Assembly (NCBI GenBank): GCA_937889795.1
Contig: CALBZH010000691.1
Location: forward strand, 1-12,181
Length of the DNA: 12,181 nt
Direction: 5' to 3'
Origin: an uncultured Syntrophobacteraceae bacterium
Lineage (GTDB): Bacteria > Desulfobacterota > Syntrophobacteria > Syntrophobacterales > Syntrophobacteraceae
The notes beneath the pieces are model-generated. The model did not search any database, was not told the DNA's origin, and saw only the letters and a list, made by a program, of their open reading frames with translations. The position numbers and the translations under genes are program-made. Below, in pieces: positions 1-6,453 of this stretch. Each line of letters begins with the position of its first letter. Position 1 is the stretch's first letter.

Positions 1-515
1 TCCGTTTGAGGAGGCCGGTACCCGTTCGGCTTCTTGCCAAACGTGTATGAATAACGGAACGTGCGCTGCCCACCGGGTCCAAACATCCCATGGAAGAAGA
101 TGGTCTTATCTCCAAAAAACATCCGGTTGATGAACGAATCATCGAAACGGATTCCCATTCGTTGGAATTCTCGCTGCATCTCCGAGAAGACGTCCTGACC
201 GTGCCGGCTGCTGAAAAAGTCTCGAAAGATCTCATCCTGTGAATAACCGAAGCCATTCTGTGAGGACTGTCCGAAACCGTTCGACGTCTGCCCGAAGCCA
301 AACTTCCGGTAATTGTCGTACTGGGCTCGCTTCTGTGGGTCGACCAGTACCCCATAGGCCTCGCTGACCCGCTTGAAGCGCTCCTCCGCTCTAGGATTGT
401 TGGGGTTCCTGTCTGGATGCGTTTCGAGCGCCAGTTTACGATACGCCTTCTTGATGTCTTCAGGTGAGGCATCCGGAGCGATGCCCAGAATCCGATAGTA
501 GTCCACATTAGACAT
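1..515 (-). CDS. J-domain (DnaJ-like) co-chaperone, partial at the left edge
   Basis: The reverse strand from an ATG at 515-513 stays open to position 1, giving 171 residues with the C-terminus missing. Residues 4-69 form a J-domain: it begins VDYYRILGIAPDAS, has the basic helix II KKAYRKLAL, the catalytic loop HPD at residues 33-35, and the helix III end RAQYDNY. The HPD loop is what stimulates ATP hydrolysis by a DnaK-type Hsp70. After the J-domain comes a Gly/Phe/Gln/Ser-rich linker (about residues 72-92) with repeated GFGQS-like units, then a charged, aromatic-rich segment. No zinc-finger CxxCxGxG repeats occur in the visible part, so this is more likely a specialised type II/III J-protein than the housekeeping DnaJ. 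A GAGGAG ribosome-binding site lies about 11 nt upstream of the ATG. It is transcribed away from the redox cluster. The Hsp70 partner and client cannot be told. Confidence 0.9.
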   Translation of the reverse strand, partial: MSNVDYYRILGIAPDASPEDIKKAYRKLALETHPDRNPNNPRAEERFKRVSEAYGVLVDPQKRAQYDNYRKFGFGQTSNGFGQSSQNGFGYSQDEIFRDFFSSRHGQDVFSEMQREFQRMGIRFDDSFINRMFFGDKTIFFHGMFGPGGQRTFRYSYTFGKKPNGYRPPQT

Positions 516-626
516 GAGCCGGTGCTCTCCTCAACGCTGTCAAGTCTCACTCAGCAAGTTCATGGTGAAGCCGGAACGATCACACCTTTCAAACCAACCG
601 GCCTGCATCATGCTGTCTGTTTCATC

Positions 627-661
627 ATTCCAATTTAATGGAATCAATGTGATTCTTCAAG
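627..661 (-). promoter_or_regulatory. Candidate promoter with palindromic operator for the J-protein gene
   Basis: On the minus strand, TTGAAG (660-655) and TAAATT (637-632) are separated by 17 bases, the preferred sigma-70 spacing. The same segment also reads as a heat-shock-type promoter: CTTGAA (661-656), 14 bases, then CCATTA (641-636), which resembles the sigma-32 pattern. A perfect 6-bp inverted repeat, ATTCCA (627-632) and TGGAAT (639-644) with six bases between, covers the -10 region, as a repressor operator would. The start point would lie about 110 bases before the ATG at 515. A heat-shock promoter would suit a co-chaperone gene, but this is a pattern match only. Confidence 0.4.
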
Positions 662-933
662 CGCCCAATCTCGACAAACCAACGAGCTCCACGACAAAAG
701 AAGGGAAAGTGATGATAGCCGAAGGGAATCCACCGAGATTTATTTGCAGATTTCACGCCAAACCGCCGCCTAATCAATGCGTTGCTGATCGTCTCGGTGT
801 TGAAAGGACCCTCACTCGGCCAGCCGCAGGTCCTGCAATCGAGAGACTTCCCTCCTGCACAACCGCCTGATAATATCCCGTCCTGCAACCCCCTCAGGTC
901 TTGACCCTTTTGAGCGCGTCGAACCCCTCCTGG

Positions 934-940
934 AAAGGAG
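934..940 (+). promoter_or_regulatory. Ribosome-binding site that sets the DUF6599 gene start
   Basis: AAAGGAG at 934-940 sits five bases before the ATG at 946. This decides for 946 over the in-frame TTG at 901, which would add 15 residues without a comparable site. Confidence 0.75.
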
Positions 941-945
941 CGCCA

Positions 946-1953
946 ATGAGAATGGAGAGCAGCAATTCCTCGAAACAAGAGACGACCGTGGGATTGGTCA
1001 TTCTGTTGGCTCTTGGGGGAATCCTGTTCTGGGTCCTTCGCACACAATCGCGTTTCGATCCAACCATCATCGCACCCGTTGCCATCAAGGAAAGCCCTGC
1101 AGCCACTGTTGAATCAACCTCCCTAAAAAGCCAAGTCCTTCACCACGCTCTGGGCCAAGGAATGCGCGCGCTGACCGCCCCGGAGAGCTTTGGGCCTGAA
1201 ACCTTATCGGAGAAGATCGACGGAAAAGCGGAGCTTTACCTCTCCGCGGGCTTTCAACAGATGCTTTGCCAGCGGTTCGTTCGATCCGATGACACCTCCT
1301 CCTGGATGGAGATTTTCGTCTATGATATGAGTGAGATGCGCAATGCCTTCTCAGTTTACAGCTCCCAACGCCGCGCCGACGCTCAGGAAAGTCCCTTCAC
1401 GCGATTTGCCTATCATTCCCAGAATGCGCTGTTCTTCGTCCACGGCCAATATTACGTCGAGATCGTGGCCTCCAGCGAGACGATGCTTAAGGACATGCTC
1501 GACTACGGAGCGAATTTCGTCAGGAGTACTCCGGCGCAAACGGGCGGGGAAGTGAGCGAGATGGCCCTTTTCCCATCCGCGGGATTGGACCAGGGGACCA
1601 TCAGCCTGCTCTCGTCCGATGTCTTTGGGTTCGAAGGCCTCGACCAGGTATTCCTTGCCACGTACTCGCTGGACGGTGTCTCCATGACGGCGTTCGTTTC
1701 CCGTCGCAAGAGCGAGCAAGAAGCGGCCGCCCTTGCGTCGGCCTATGAGACGTTTCTCGTGCAGAACGACGGCAAGGTGGAGACCTACGCCAGCCCGATA
1801 CCCGGCCTGAGAGTGATTTCCATCATGGATGGCTACGAGCTGGTGTTTGCTCGTGGGCGCTACTTGGCGGGGGTCCACGAGGCGGACAAGCGAGAACCAG
1901 CGGTCGGGCTAGCCGTTGAGCTGGACAAGACCCTCCAAGGAGCCGCACCGTGA
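946..1953 (+). CDS. Membrane-anchored DUF6599-like protein
   Basis: 335 residues from the ATG at 946, chosen for its AAAGGAG site. Residues 1-13 are polar; residues 14-32 (from TVGLVILLALGG to WVL) form a single hydrophobic helix. The rest is soluble and probably extracytoplasmic. The body has the pattern I associate with the DUF6599 family: ESFGPETLSEKIDGKAELY (residues 80-98) followed by QRF, W-x-EIFVYDM (120-128) and NAFSVYSSQRR (133-143). A related motif arrangement returns in the second half (SSDVFGFEGLDQVF, then GVSMTAFVSRR), hinting at an internal duplication. No catalytic or metal-binding motif is evident, and only one cysteine (Cys108) is present. Its stop codon overlaps the start of the DUF362 gene, so the two are translationally coupled. 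Function is unknown; a structural or assembly role in the redox complex is an inference. Family assignment is from memory of the pattern. Confidence 0.7.
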   Translation: MRMESSNSSKQETTVGLVILLALGGILFWVLRTQSRFDPTIIAPVAIKESPAATVESTSLKSQVLHHALGQGMRALTAPESFGPETLSEKIDGKAELYLSAGFQQMLCQRFVRSDDTSSWMEIFVYDMSEMRNAFSVYSSQRRADAQESPFTRFAYHSQNALFFVHGQYYVEIVASSETMLKDMLDYGANFVRSTPAQTGGEVSEMALFPSAGLDQGTISLLSSDVFGFEGLDQVFLATYSLDGVSMTAFVSRRKSEQEAAALASAYETFLVQNDGKVETYASPIPGLRVISIMDGYELVFARGRYLAGVHEADKREPAVGLAVELDKTLQGAAP

Positions 1954-2945
1954 ATCAGGACCTTGCTGAACATCCGCACACCCGCAGAGAGTTCCTCCTG
2001 AGGTCGGCGAAGGCAGGGGCGCTCATCGCCGCTTCGAGCCTCGCAGGATTCCTGCTCCATGATTCCAAAGGACCCGCGGCCTCATCGGACGGTGATTCCG
2101 GCTCGGTTTCGCTGCCGGATTTCTCGATCCCCGGACTCACCAGCCGAATGTGCATTGCCACAGGGGATGACCGTACTCGGACAGCAAACCTTGCACTGAA
2201 ATCCTTGGGAGGCATGGAAACGTTTGTGCAACGAGGAGATCACGTCCTCATCAAGGTCAACGCGGCTTTCGCGACTCCCGCCATTCTGTGCGCGACAACG
2301 CATCCCGACCTTGTATCGGAAGTGGTGCGGCTTTGTATCCATGCTGGAGCAGCTTCGGTCACGGTAACGGACAACCCGATCAATGACCCGGAAAGTTGTT
2401 TTGCGCTCACGGGCATCGGCGAAGCCGCTCGATCGTCAGGGGCTCGTCTCGCCCTGCCGCGCCAAACCGATTTCCACCCCACGACGGTTTCCGGAGGCAT
2501 GCTCATCAGGAAGTGGCCTCTGCTTTATGAGCCTTTCAAAGGAGTCAACAAGGTCATCGGGATGGCTCCCGTGAAAGACCATCACCGCAGCGGCGCATCG
2601 ATGAGCCTCAAGAACTGGTACGGCCTCTTGGGCGGCCGCAGGAACATCTTCCACCAGGACATTCATCGCCTGATCCAGGAGCTTGCCCTGATGATCAAGC
2701 CCACCTTGGTTATCCTGGACGGTACGTTCACCATGATGACCAACGGTCCGACGGGCGGCTCGCTCGGCGATCTCAAGCAGACCAACACGCTGATCGTCAG
2801 CACGGACCAGGTGGCTGCGGATGCCTTCGGTGCGACCCTGCTCGGAAGAAGCGCTCGGGACCTCCCCTTCATCGGCAAAGCCGCGGAGTCCGGAGCAGGC
2901 ACTCAGGACTTCGAAAGTCTTCAGCCAGTCCGGGTAACGGCTTAA
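1950..2945 (+). CDS. Tat-signal DUF362 domain protein
   Basis: 331 residues from a GTG at 1950 that overlaps the preceding TGA (shared GTGA). AAGGAG lies about seven bases upstream. The N-terminus has a twin-arginine signal, TRREFLL at residues 11-17, followed by a hydrophobic stretch to about residue 36, so the folded protein is probably exported or membrane-tethered. The body matches DUF362: GDHVLIKVN (residues 96-104), the segment around THPDLVSEVVRLC (117-129), and the strongly conserved stretch at 200-239 including KVIGMAPVKDHH and SLKNWYGLLGGRRN. Many DUF362 proteins carry C-terminal ferredoxin motifs; this one ends at about residue 331 with no CxxCxxC pattern, so any electron transfer must use the neighbouring multi-cluster protein. 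The biochemical role of DUF362 is not established. The next gene starts 54 bases downstream. Confidence 0.85.
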   Translation: MNQDLAEHPHTRREFLLRSAKAGALIAASSLAGFLLHDSKGPAASSDGDSGSVSLPDFSIPGLTSRMCIATGDDRTRTANLALKSLGGMETFVQRGDHVLIKVNAAFATPAILCATTHPDLVSEVVRLCIHAGAASVTVTDNPINDPESCFALTGIGEAARSSGARLALPRQTDFHPTTVSGGMLIRKWPLLYEPFKGVNKVIGMAPVKDHHRSGASMSLKNWYGLLGGRRNIFHQDIHRLIQELALMIKPTLVILDGTFTMMTNGPTGGSLGDLKQTNTLIVSTDQVAADAFGATLLGRSARDLPFIGKAAESGAGTQDFESLQPVRVTA

Positions 2946-2999
2946 TCCAGCTGATACAATTGGAGCCAACTTCTCACGGATGAACGAGGCAGACTTTTC

Positions 3000-4937
3000 A
3001 TGCGAATCGTAACGGTCAGGCGAATCAGCCAGACATTTTTCTTGATTCTTTTCCTCTGGTTTTGCGTGGCGAGCTCCTTAGGGACCGAGTGGTGGCGGCT
3101 GAGAGGCTGGCCGATATCCTGGTTTCTGCACCTCGATCCCCTGGTTGCCCTAGGAACCCTCCTCACCACGCAATCGCTTTACCGTGACTGCCTCTGGGCC
3201 CTCGCGACCGTGACCATCACGGTGCTTTTGGGCAGGTTCTTCTGCGCGTGGGTCTGCCCTTTCGGTAGCATGCACCACCTGGTAGGTTATCTGGGTAGGC
3301 GTGGCAAGCCCGTTTCCATGCAGATAAACCTCAACCGTTTTCGTCCGGCTCAATCGTTCAAGTACTATATTTTGATCGTCCTCCTGGCGGCTTCCGCCGG
3401 CGCCTTGCTTGCCCGCTTCGTTCGAATTGGTCTATCCGGATCCATGCAGGCTGTGGGGCTCGTGGGCGTGACCCTAATGGCGGCTTTCTTCGCTGCCAAG
3501 AAGACGACCAGGCGGAGCGCTCGCATCGCCTCAGCAATCGTCGCCCTCACGAGTTTTTGGGCGGCGTTGGCATCGTTGTACGCCGTTGACCGCATGATCG
3601 GCGCAACGCTTCAGACAGGCCTCCTCGACCCTATTCCCTTGGTGTATCGGTCGGTCAATCTGGTCCTTCTTCCTCTGGCTGATGCCGGCTTTCTTAAAAT
3701 CAGCGTGAGCCAACGCTTCTATGAAGGGGCTTGGCTCATCGGATCGATTTTCGTCACCGCGATTCTTCTCAACCTCCAGATCCCTCGATTCTATTGCCGA
3801 TTCGTTTGCCCTCTGGGAGCACTCTTCGGTGTTCTCGGGAAGTATGCCCTCTGGAGAGTGGGCAGGAAATCGGTTGGGTGCAATGAGTGCGGTCTGTGCG
3901 AGGCCCATTGCGAAGGAGGCTGTGAGCCTCTCGGAACGATTCGGGTCAATGAATGTGTCCTCTGCATGAACTGCCTGGATGACTGCCGGCACCAATGCAT
4001 CACGTACAGCACCAGACCCTCTGCATCGGGAGAGCACTCTTCCCCTGATCTCTCCCGGAGGAGCTTCACTGTTGCGGTGGCCTCGGGCATCGCGGCAGTT
4101 CCCATCATGAGGCTGGGTGGGCATCTGGAATCGAACTGGAATCCACAGATCATCCGCCCACCGGGTGCCTTGGCGGAAGCGGACTTCCTGGCCAGATGCT
4201 TGAAGTGCGGCCAGTGCATGCGGATCTGCCCGACGAACATCATTCAACCAGCCGGCCTGGAAAGCGGCATTGAGGGTCTCTGGACGCCGAGGCTGAATTT
4301 TCGCATCGGCACCAGCGGCTGCCAGCTCAATTGCGTGGCGTGCGGTCACGTGTGCCCCACGGCCGCGATCCGGCCCATCAGCCTCGCAGAAAAACGCGGC
4401 CTTCTTGAATACGCCGCGTCGGGACCCGTTCGGTTGGGCATGGCCTTCGTGGACCGTGGCCGCTGCCTCCCATGGGCGATGGACAAGCCCTGCATCGTGT
4501 GTCAGGAAAACTGCCCCGTGAGTCCCAAGGCGATTTTCGTGCACGAAGTCTTCGAAACCGTACGCGGGGGAATCGTGCATGTCGCAAAGACGGGTGAATC
4601 GTCCATCGATTTGCGGGAAGCCACTCTCAAATCCACGCAATTCGCTACGGGCGACTATCATCTCAGGATCGTTGCCGAGGGCATGGAAAAACGCTACCCT
4701 ATCGGGACCAACACGGACCAAACCATCTCTCTCCCCGATGGCCGGCGATTCGACGAAGCTCTGCCCCTTGGCTCAGCCGTTGAAATCCAGGTCCGGCTTC
4801 AGCGCCCGCAAGTTGATCCCGAGCGCTGCATCGGCTGCGGCGTCTGCGAGCACGAATGCCCCGTGACCGGCCTTCGCGCCATCCGCGTGACGGCCGAAAA
4901 CGAATCCAGGAGCCGCAAGCGGTCCCTGCTCCTCTGA
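3000..4937 (+). CDS. Polytopic multi-[4Fe-4S] protein, NapH-like domain fused to NapG-like ferredoxin domain
   Basis: 645 residues. Residues 1-285 are NapH-like: about six membrane helices (roughly 10-28, 64-82, 121-142, 148-166, 176-195, 243-260) and two CxxxCP signatures, CAWVCP (82-87) and CRFVCP (266-271). Two ferredoxin-type motifs follow: Cys294/297/300/304 and Cys319/322/325/329. A twin-arginine-like sequence, SRRSF at 352-356, precedes a hydrophobic stretch to about 371. The C-terminal half resembles NapG: Cys400/403/406/410-Pro, Cys441/445/448/452-Pro, Cys489 with Cys498/501/505-Pro, and Cys610/613/616/620-Pro. A segment of about 100 residues (roughly 510-605), probably beta-rich, separates the last motif from the others. 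In nitrate-reductase systems NapH and NapG pass quinol electrons to a periplasmic enzyme; here no nap catalytic gene is present, so the acceptor or donor is probably the neighbouring oxidoreductase. The ribosome-binding site is modest (GAGG ending ten bases before the ATG). Confidence 0.85.
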   Translation: MRIVTVRRISQTFFLILFLWFCVASSLGTEWWRLRGWPISWFLHLDPLVALGTLLTTQSLYRDCLWALATVTITVLLGRFFCAWVCPFGSMHHLVGYLGRRGKPVSMQINLNRFRPAQSFKYYILIVLLAASAGALLARFVRIGLSGSMQAVGLVGVTLMAAFFAAKKTTRRSARIASAIVALTSFWAALASLYAVDRMIGATLQTGLLDPIPLVYRSVNLVLLPLADAGFLKISVSQRFYEGAWLIGSIFVTAILLNLQIPRFYCRFVCPLGALFGVLGKYALWRVGRKSVGCNECGLCEAHCEGGCEPLGTIRVNECVLCMNCLDDCRHQCITYSTRPSASGEHSSPDLSRRSFTVAVASGIAAVPIMRLGGHLESNWNPQIIRPPGALAEADFLARCLKCGQCMRICPTNIIQPAGLESGIEGLWTPRLNFRIGTSGCQLNCVACGHVCPTAAIRPISLAEKRGLLEYAASGPVRLGMAFVDRGRCLPWAMDKPCIVCQENCPVSPKAIFVHEVFETVRGGIVHVAKTGESSIDLREATLKSTQFATGDYHLRIVAEGMEKRYPIGTNTDQTISLPDGRRFDEALPLGSAVEIQVRLQRPQVDPERCIGCGVCEHECPVTGLRAIRVTAENESRSRKRSLLL

Positions 4938-4947
4938 GCTGAGCGTA

Positions 4948-5057
4948 CTTCGCTCACGCGGAGGCGCAGAGACGATCGGTTTGAATACGGTACCGGGGGA
5001 GATCACGGCCATCCAGCTGGTCTTCTCGGCGCCTCCGAGTCTCTGCATGAGCCGAAG
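4948..5057. repeat. Intergenic element with imperfect terminal inverted repeats
   Basis: Most of the 171-base gap between the polyferredoxin and aldo/keto reductase genes is inverted-repeat sequence. The left tip CTTCGCTCACGC (4948-4959) matches the complement of the right tip GCATGAGCCGAAG (5045-5057) with two differences. Inside, CGGAGGCGC (4959-4967) pairs perfectly with GCGCCTCCG (5029-5037), and GCAGAGAC (4966-4973) with GTCTCTGC (5039-5046). These inner blocks lie in opposite order at the two ends, so the element is not one simple hairpin. A small hairpin, TGAGCG/CGCTCA (4940-4956), overlaps the left tip. No coding frame is present. The words look like the dispersed palindromic (REP- or MITE-like) repeats of bacterial intergenic DNA; copy number cannot be seen from one window. 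Confidence 0.5.
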
Positions 5058-5108
5058 CACTCACCAACGAAACGATAGTATGAGCTCGAAAGACAAAGGA
5101 GAAGAGGC

Positions 5109-6332
5109 ATGACCAACCAGAAGGACCTGAGCCGAAGGGATTTCATGAAGCTGACCGGAGCTGTTGGGGTCGGTTCTCTGTTCTCGGGAGCGACATCGCT
5201 GGCACAGACAAGCGAGGGGGGGGCCGAAGCTGCCAAGGAAGGCAGCACGGTACCGACTCGTCCGTTCGGAAAAACCGGTGTCCAGGTGTCAACTCTGTCG
5301 CTGGGAGGCATGTTCGACATTCCCTCCAATCAGCTGCTCCTGAAGCAGGCGCTCAAATGGGGGGTCTCCCACTGGGATACCGCGGACTGTTATGAAGGCG
5401 GGAAGAGCGAGCTCGGCATCGGGCAGTTCTTCTCGAAGTACCCCGAGACGCGCAAGCAAGTCTTTCTGGTCACCAAGTCGGATGACCGGGACTCGGCGGG
5501 CATGACCAAGCTTCTCAACCGCTCTCTGGAAAGGCTGAAGACCGATTACGTGGATCTCTATTTCATCCACGGCATGAGCAAGATGAGCGAGATAGGCCCC
5601 GAGACCAAGGCGTGGGCCGAGAAGGCCAAATCGGACGGCAAGATCAAGTTCTTCGGGTTCAGCACGCACAGCAACATGGAAGACCTCATGATCGGGGCGT
5701 CCAAGCTCGGCTGGATCGACGCCATCATGATGACCTACAATTTCCGCATCATGCATCAGGACAAGATGAAGGCCGCTGTCGATGCCTGCGCGAAGGCGGG
5801 CATTGCGCTCACCGCCATGAAGACCCAGGGGGGCGGGTCGGTCAAAATGGAAAGCGAGGCGGAACTGGAGATGGCCGGCAAGTTTCTCAAGGCCGGATTC
5901 AATGACAAGCAGGCAAAGCTGAAGGCCGTCTGGCAGAACGAGAAGATCGCCAACATCTGCTCCCAGATGCCGAACATCACCATCCTGATGGAGAACATCG
6001 CCGCTGCGCTGAACCGGACCAAGCTTTCCGCCGAAGACTACAGGCTGTTGAACCACTACGCATCGGAGACGTGCACGAGCTATTGCGCCGGGTGCGCCCA
6101 CCTGTGCGAATCGGCCATGGACAGCAACATCCCGGTGCGGGACGTGATGCGCTGCCTCATGTATTTCCACTCCTATGAGGAGCACGATCGGGCGCGGGCT
6201 CTTTTCGCAGAGCTCCCGAAGCCAATCCGTGAAAACATCGATTCGATCGACTTTAGCGCGGCAGAGAGGATTTGCCCTCAACGCATCCGCATCGGACGCC
6301 TGATGCGTGAAGCCGCCATTATGCTGGGTTAG
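5109..6332 (+). CDS. Tat-exported aldo/keto reductase with C-terminal Fe-S-type cysteine cluster
   Basis: 407 residues; AAAGGAG lies a few bases before the ATG. The N-terminus has a clear Tat signal, LSRRDFMKLTG (residues 7-17), with a hydrophobic core to about 32 and a likely cleavage region near LAQTSEG. Residues 48-300 are an aldo/keto reductase TIM barrel beginning RPFGKTGVQVSTLSLGG. The catalytic tetrad is intact: Asp90 and Tyr95 (DTADCY), Lys123 (VTKSD) and His154 (FIHG). Later strands include FGFSTHSN (183-190) and the asparagine of TYNF (209-212). The usual NADP-binding turn (a 'pGm' glycine before the EN pair) is altered: Gln286 in SQMPN stands where glycine is expected, before Glu295-Asn296. 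C-terminal cysteines 322, 326, 329 and 333 plus Cys389-Pro390 resemble the [4Fe-4S] region of ferredoxin-type aldo/keto reductases, with non-standard spacing. It is the last gene of the cluster, followed by a palindrome. Substrate unknown. Confidence 0.88.
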   Translation: MTNQKDLSRRDFMKLTGAVGVGSLFSGATSLAQTSEGGAEAAKEGSTVPTRPFGKTGVQVSTLSLGGMFDIPSNQLLLKQALKWGVSHWDTADCYEGGKSELGIGQFFSKYPETRKQVFLVTKSDDRDSAGMTKLLNRSLERLKTDYVDLYFIHGMSKMSEIGPETKAWAEKAKSDGKIKFFGFSTHSNMEDLMIGASKLGWIDAIMMTYNFRIMHQDKMKAAVDACAKAGIALTAMKTQGGGSVKMESEAELEMAGKFLKAGFNDKQAKLKAVWQNEKIANICSQMPNITILMENIAAALNRTKLSAEDYRLLNHYASETCTSYCAGCAHLCESAMDSNIPVRDVMRCLMYFHSYEEHDRARALFAELPKPIRENIDSIDFSAAERICPQRIRIGRLMREAAIMLG

Positions 6333-6347
6333 ATCTCCTGAGCTCCG

Positions 6348-6382
6348 GTCGGTAGCGCCACCTTTCCGGCGGCGCTACCGAC
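6348..6382. terminator. Palindrome with 12-bp stem between convergent genes, possible bidirectional terminator
   Basis: GTCGGTAGCGCC (6348-6359) and GGCGCTACCGAC (6371-6382) are perfect inverted repeats around an 11-base loop. The palindrome lies 15 bases after the aldo/keto reductase stop and about 70 bases past the radical SAM stop on the other strand. Position and stability suit a shared terminator. No T-run follows on either strand, so it is not a classical intrinsic terminator; a dispersed palindromic repeat is the alternative. Confidence 0.5.
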
Positions 6383-6453
6383 ACGATCCCAAGAATGACT
6401 TGTGAGGCCTTGCCCCACCGTCACAAGGCCGATGCTCTGCCCCTGTCATTCCA

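Larger units (their letters stand above)
516..945. other. Non-coding divergent region between the J-protein gene and the redox cluster
   Basis: About 430 bases with no convincing gene. The short open frames here have no family features and no good ribosome-binding site. The left part holds a candidate promoter and palindrome for the J-protein gene (627-661). Toward the redox cluster there is a TAATAT hexamer at 871-876 that could be a -10 box, but no good -35 element lies 16-18 bases before it, so I do not call a promoter for the plus-strand genes. Confidence 0.6.

Noticed and set aside
514..870. 118-codon plus-strand open frame in the divergent region
   Set aside because: It begins inside the J-protein start codon, has no ribosome-binding site and resembles no family; the reverse-strand frame of 140 codons there is equally unsupported.
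3531..4721. Minus-strand open frame of 396 codons opposite the polyferredoxin gene
   Set aside because: The plus strand holds the conserved cysteine motifs; the antisense frame has composition bias only.
5289..6281. Minus-strand open frame of 330 codons opposite the aldo/keto reductase gene
   Set aside because: Its translation is rich in His, Arg, Gly and Leu with no recognisable domain, as expected for the reverse of a conserved gene.
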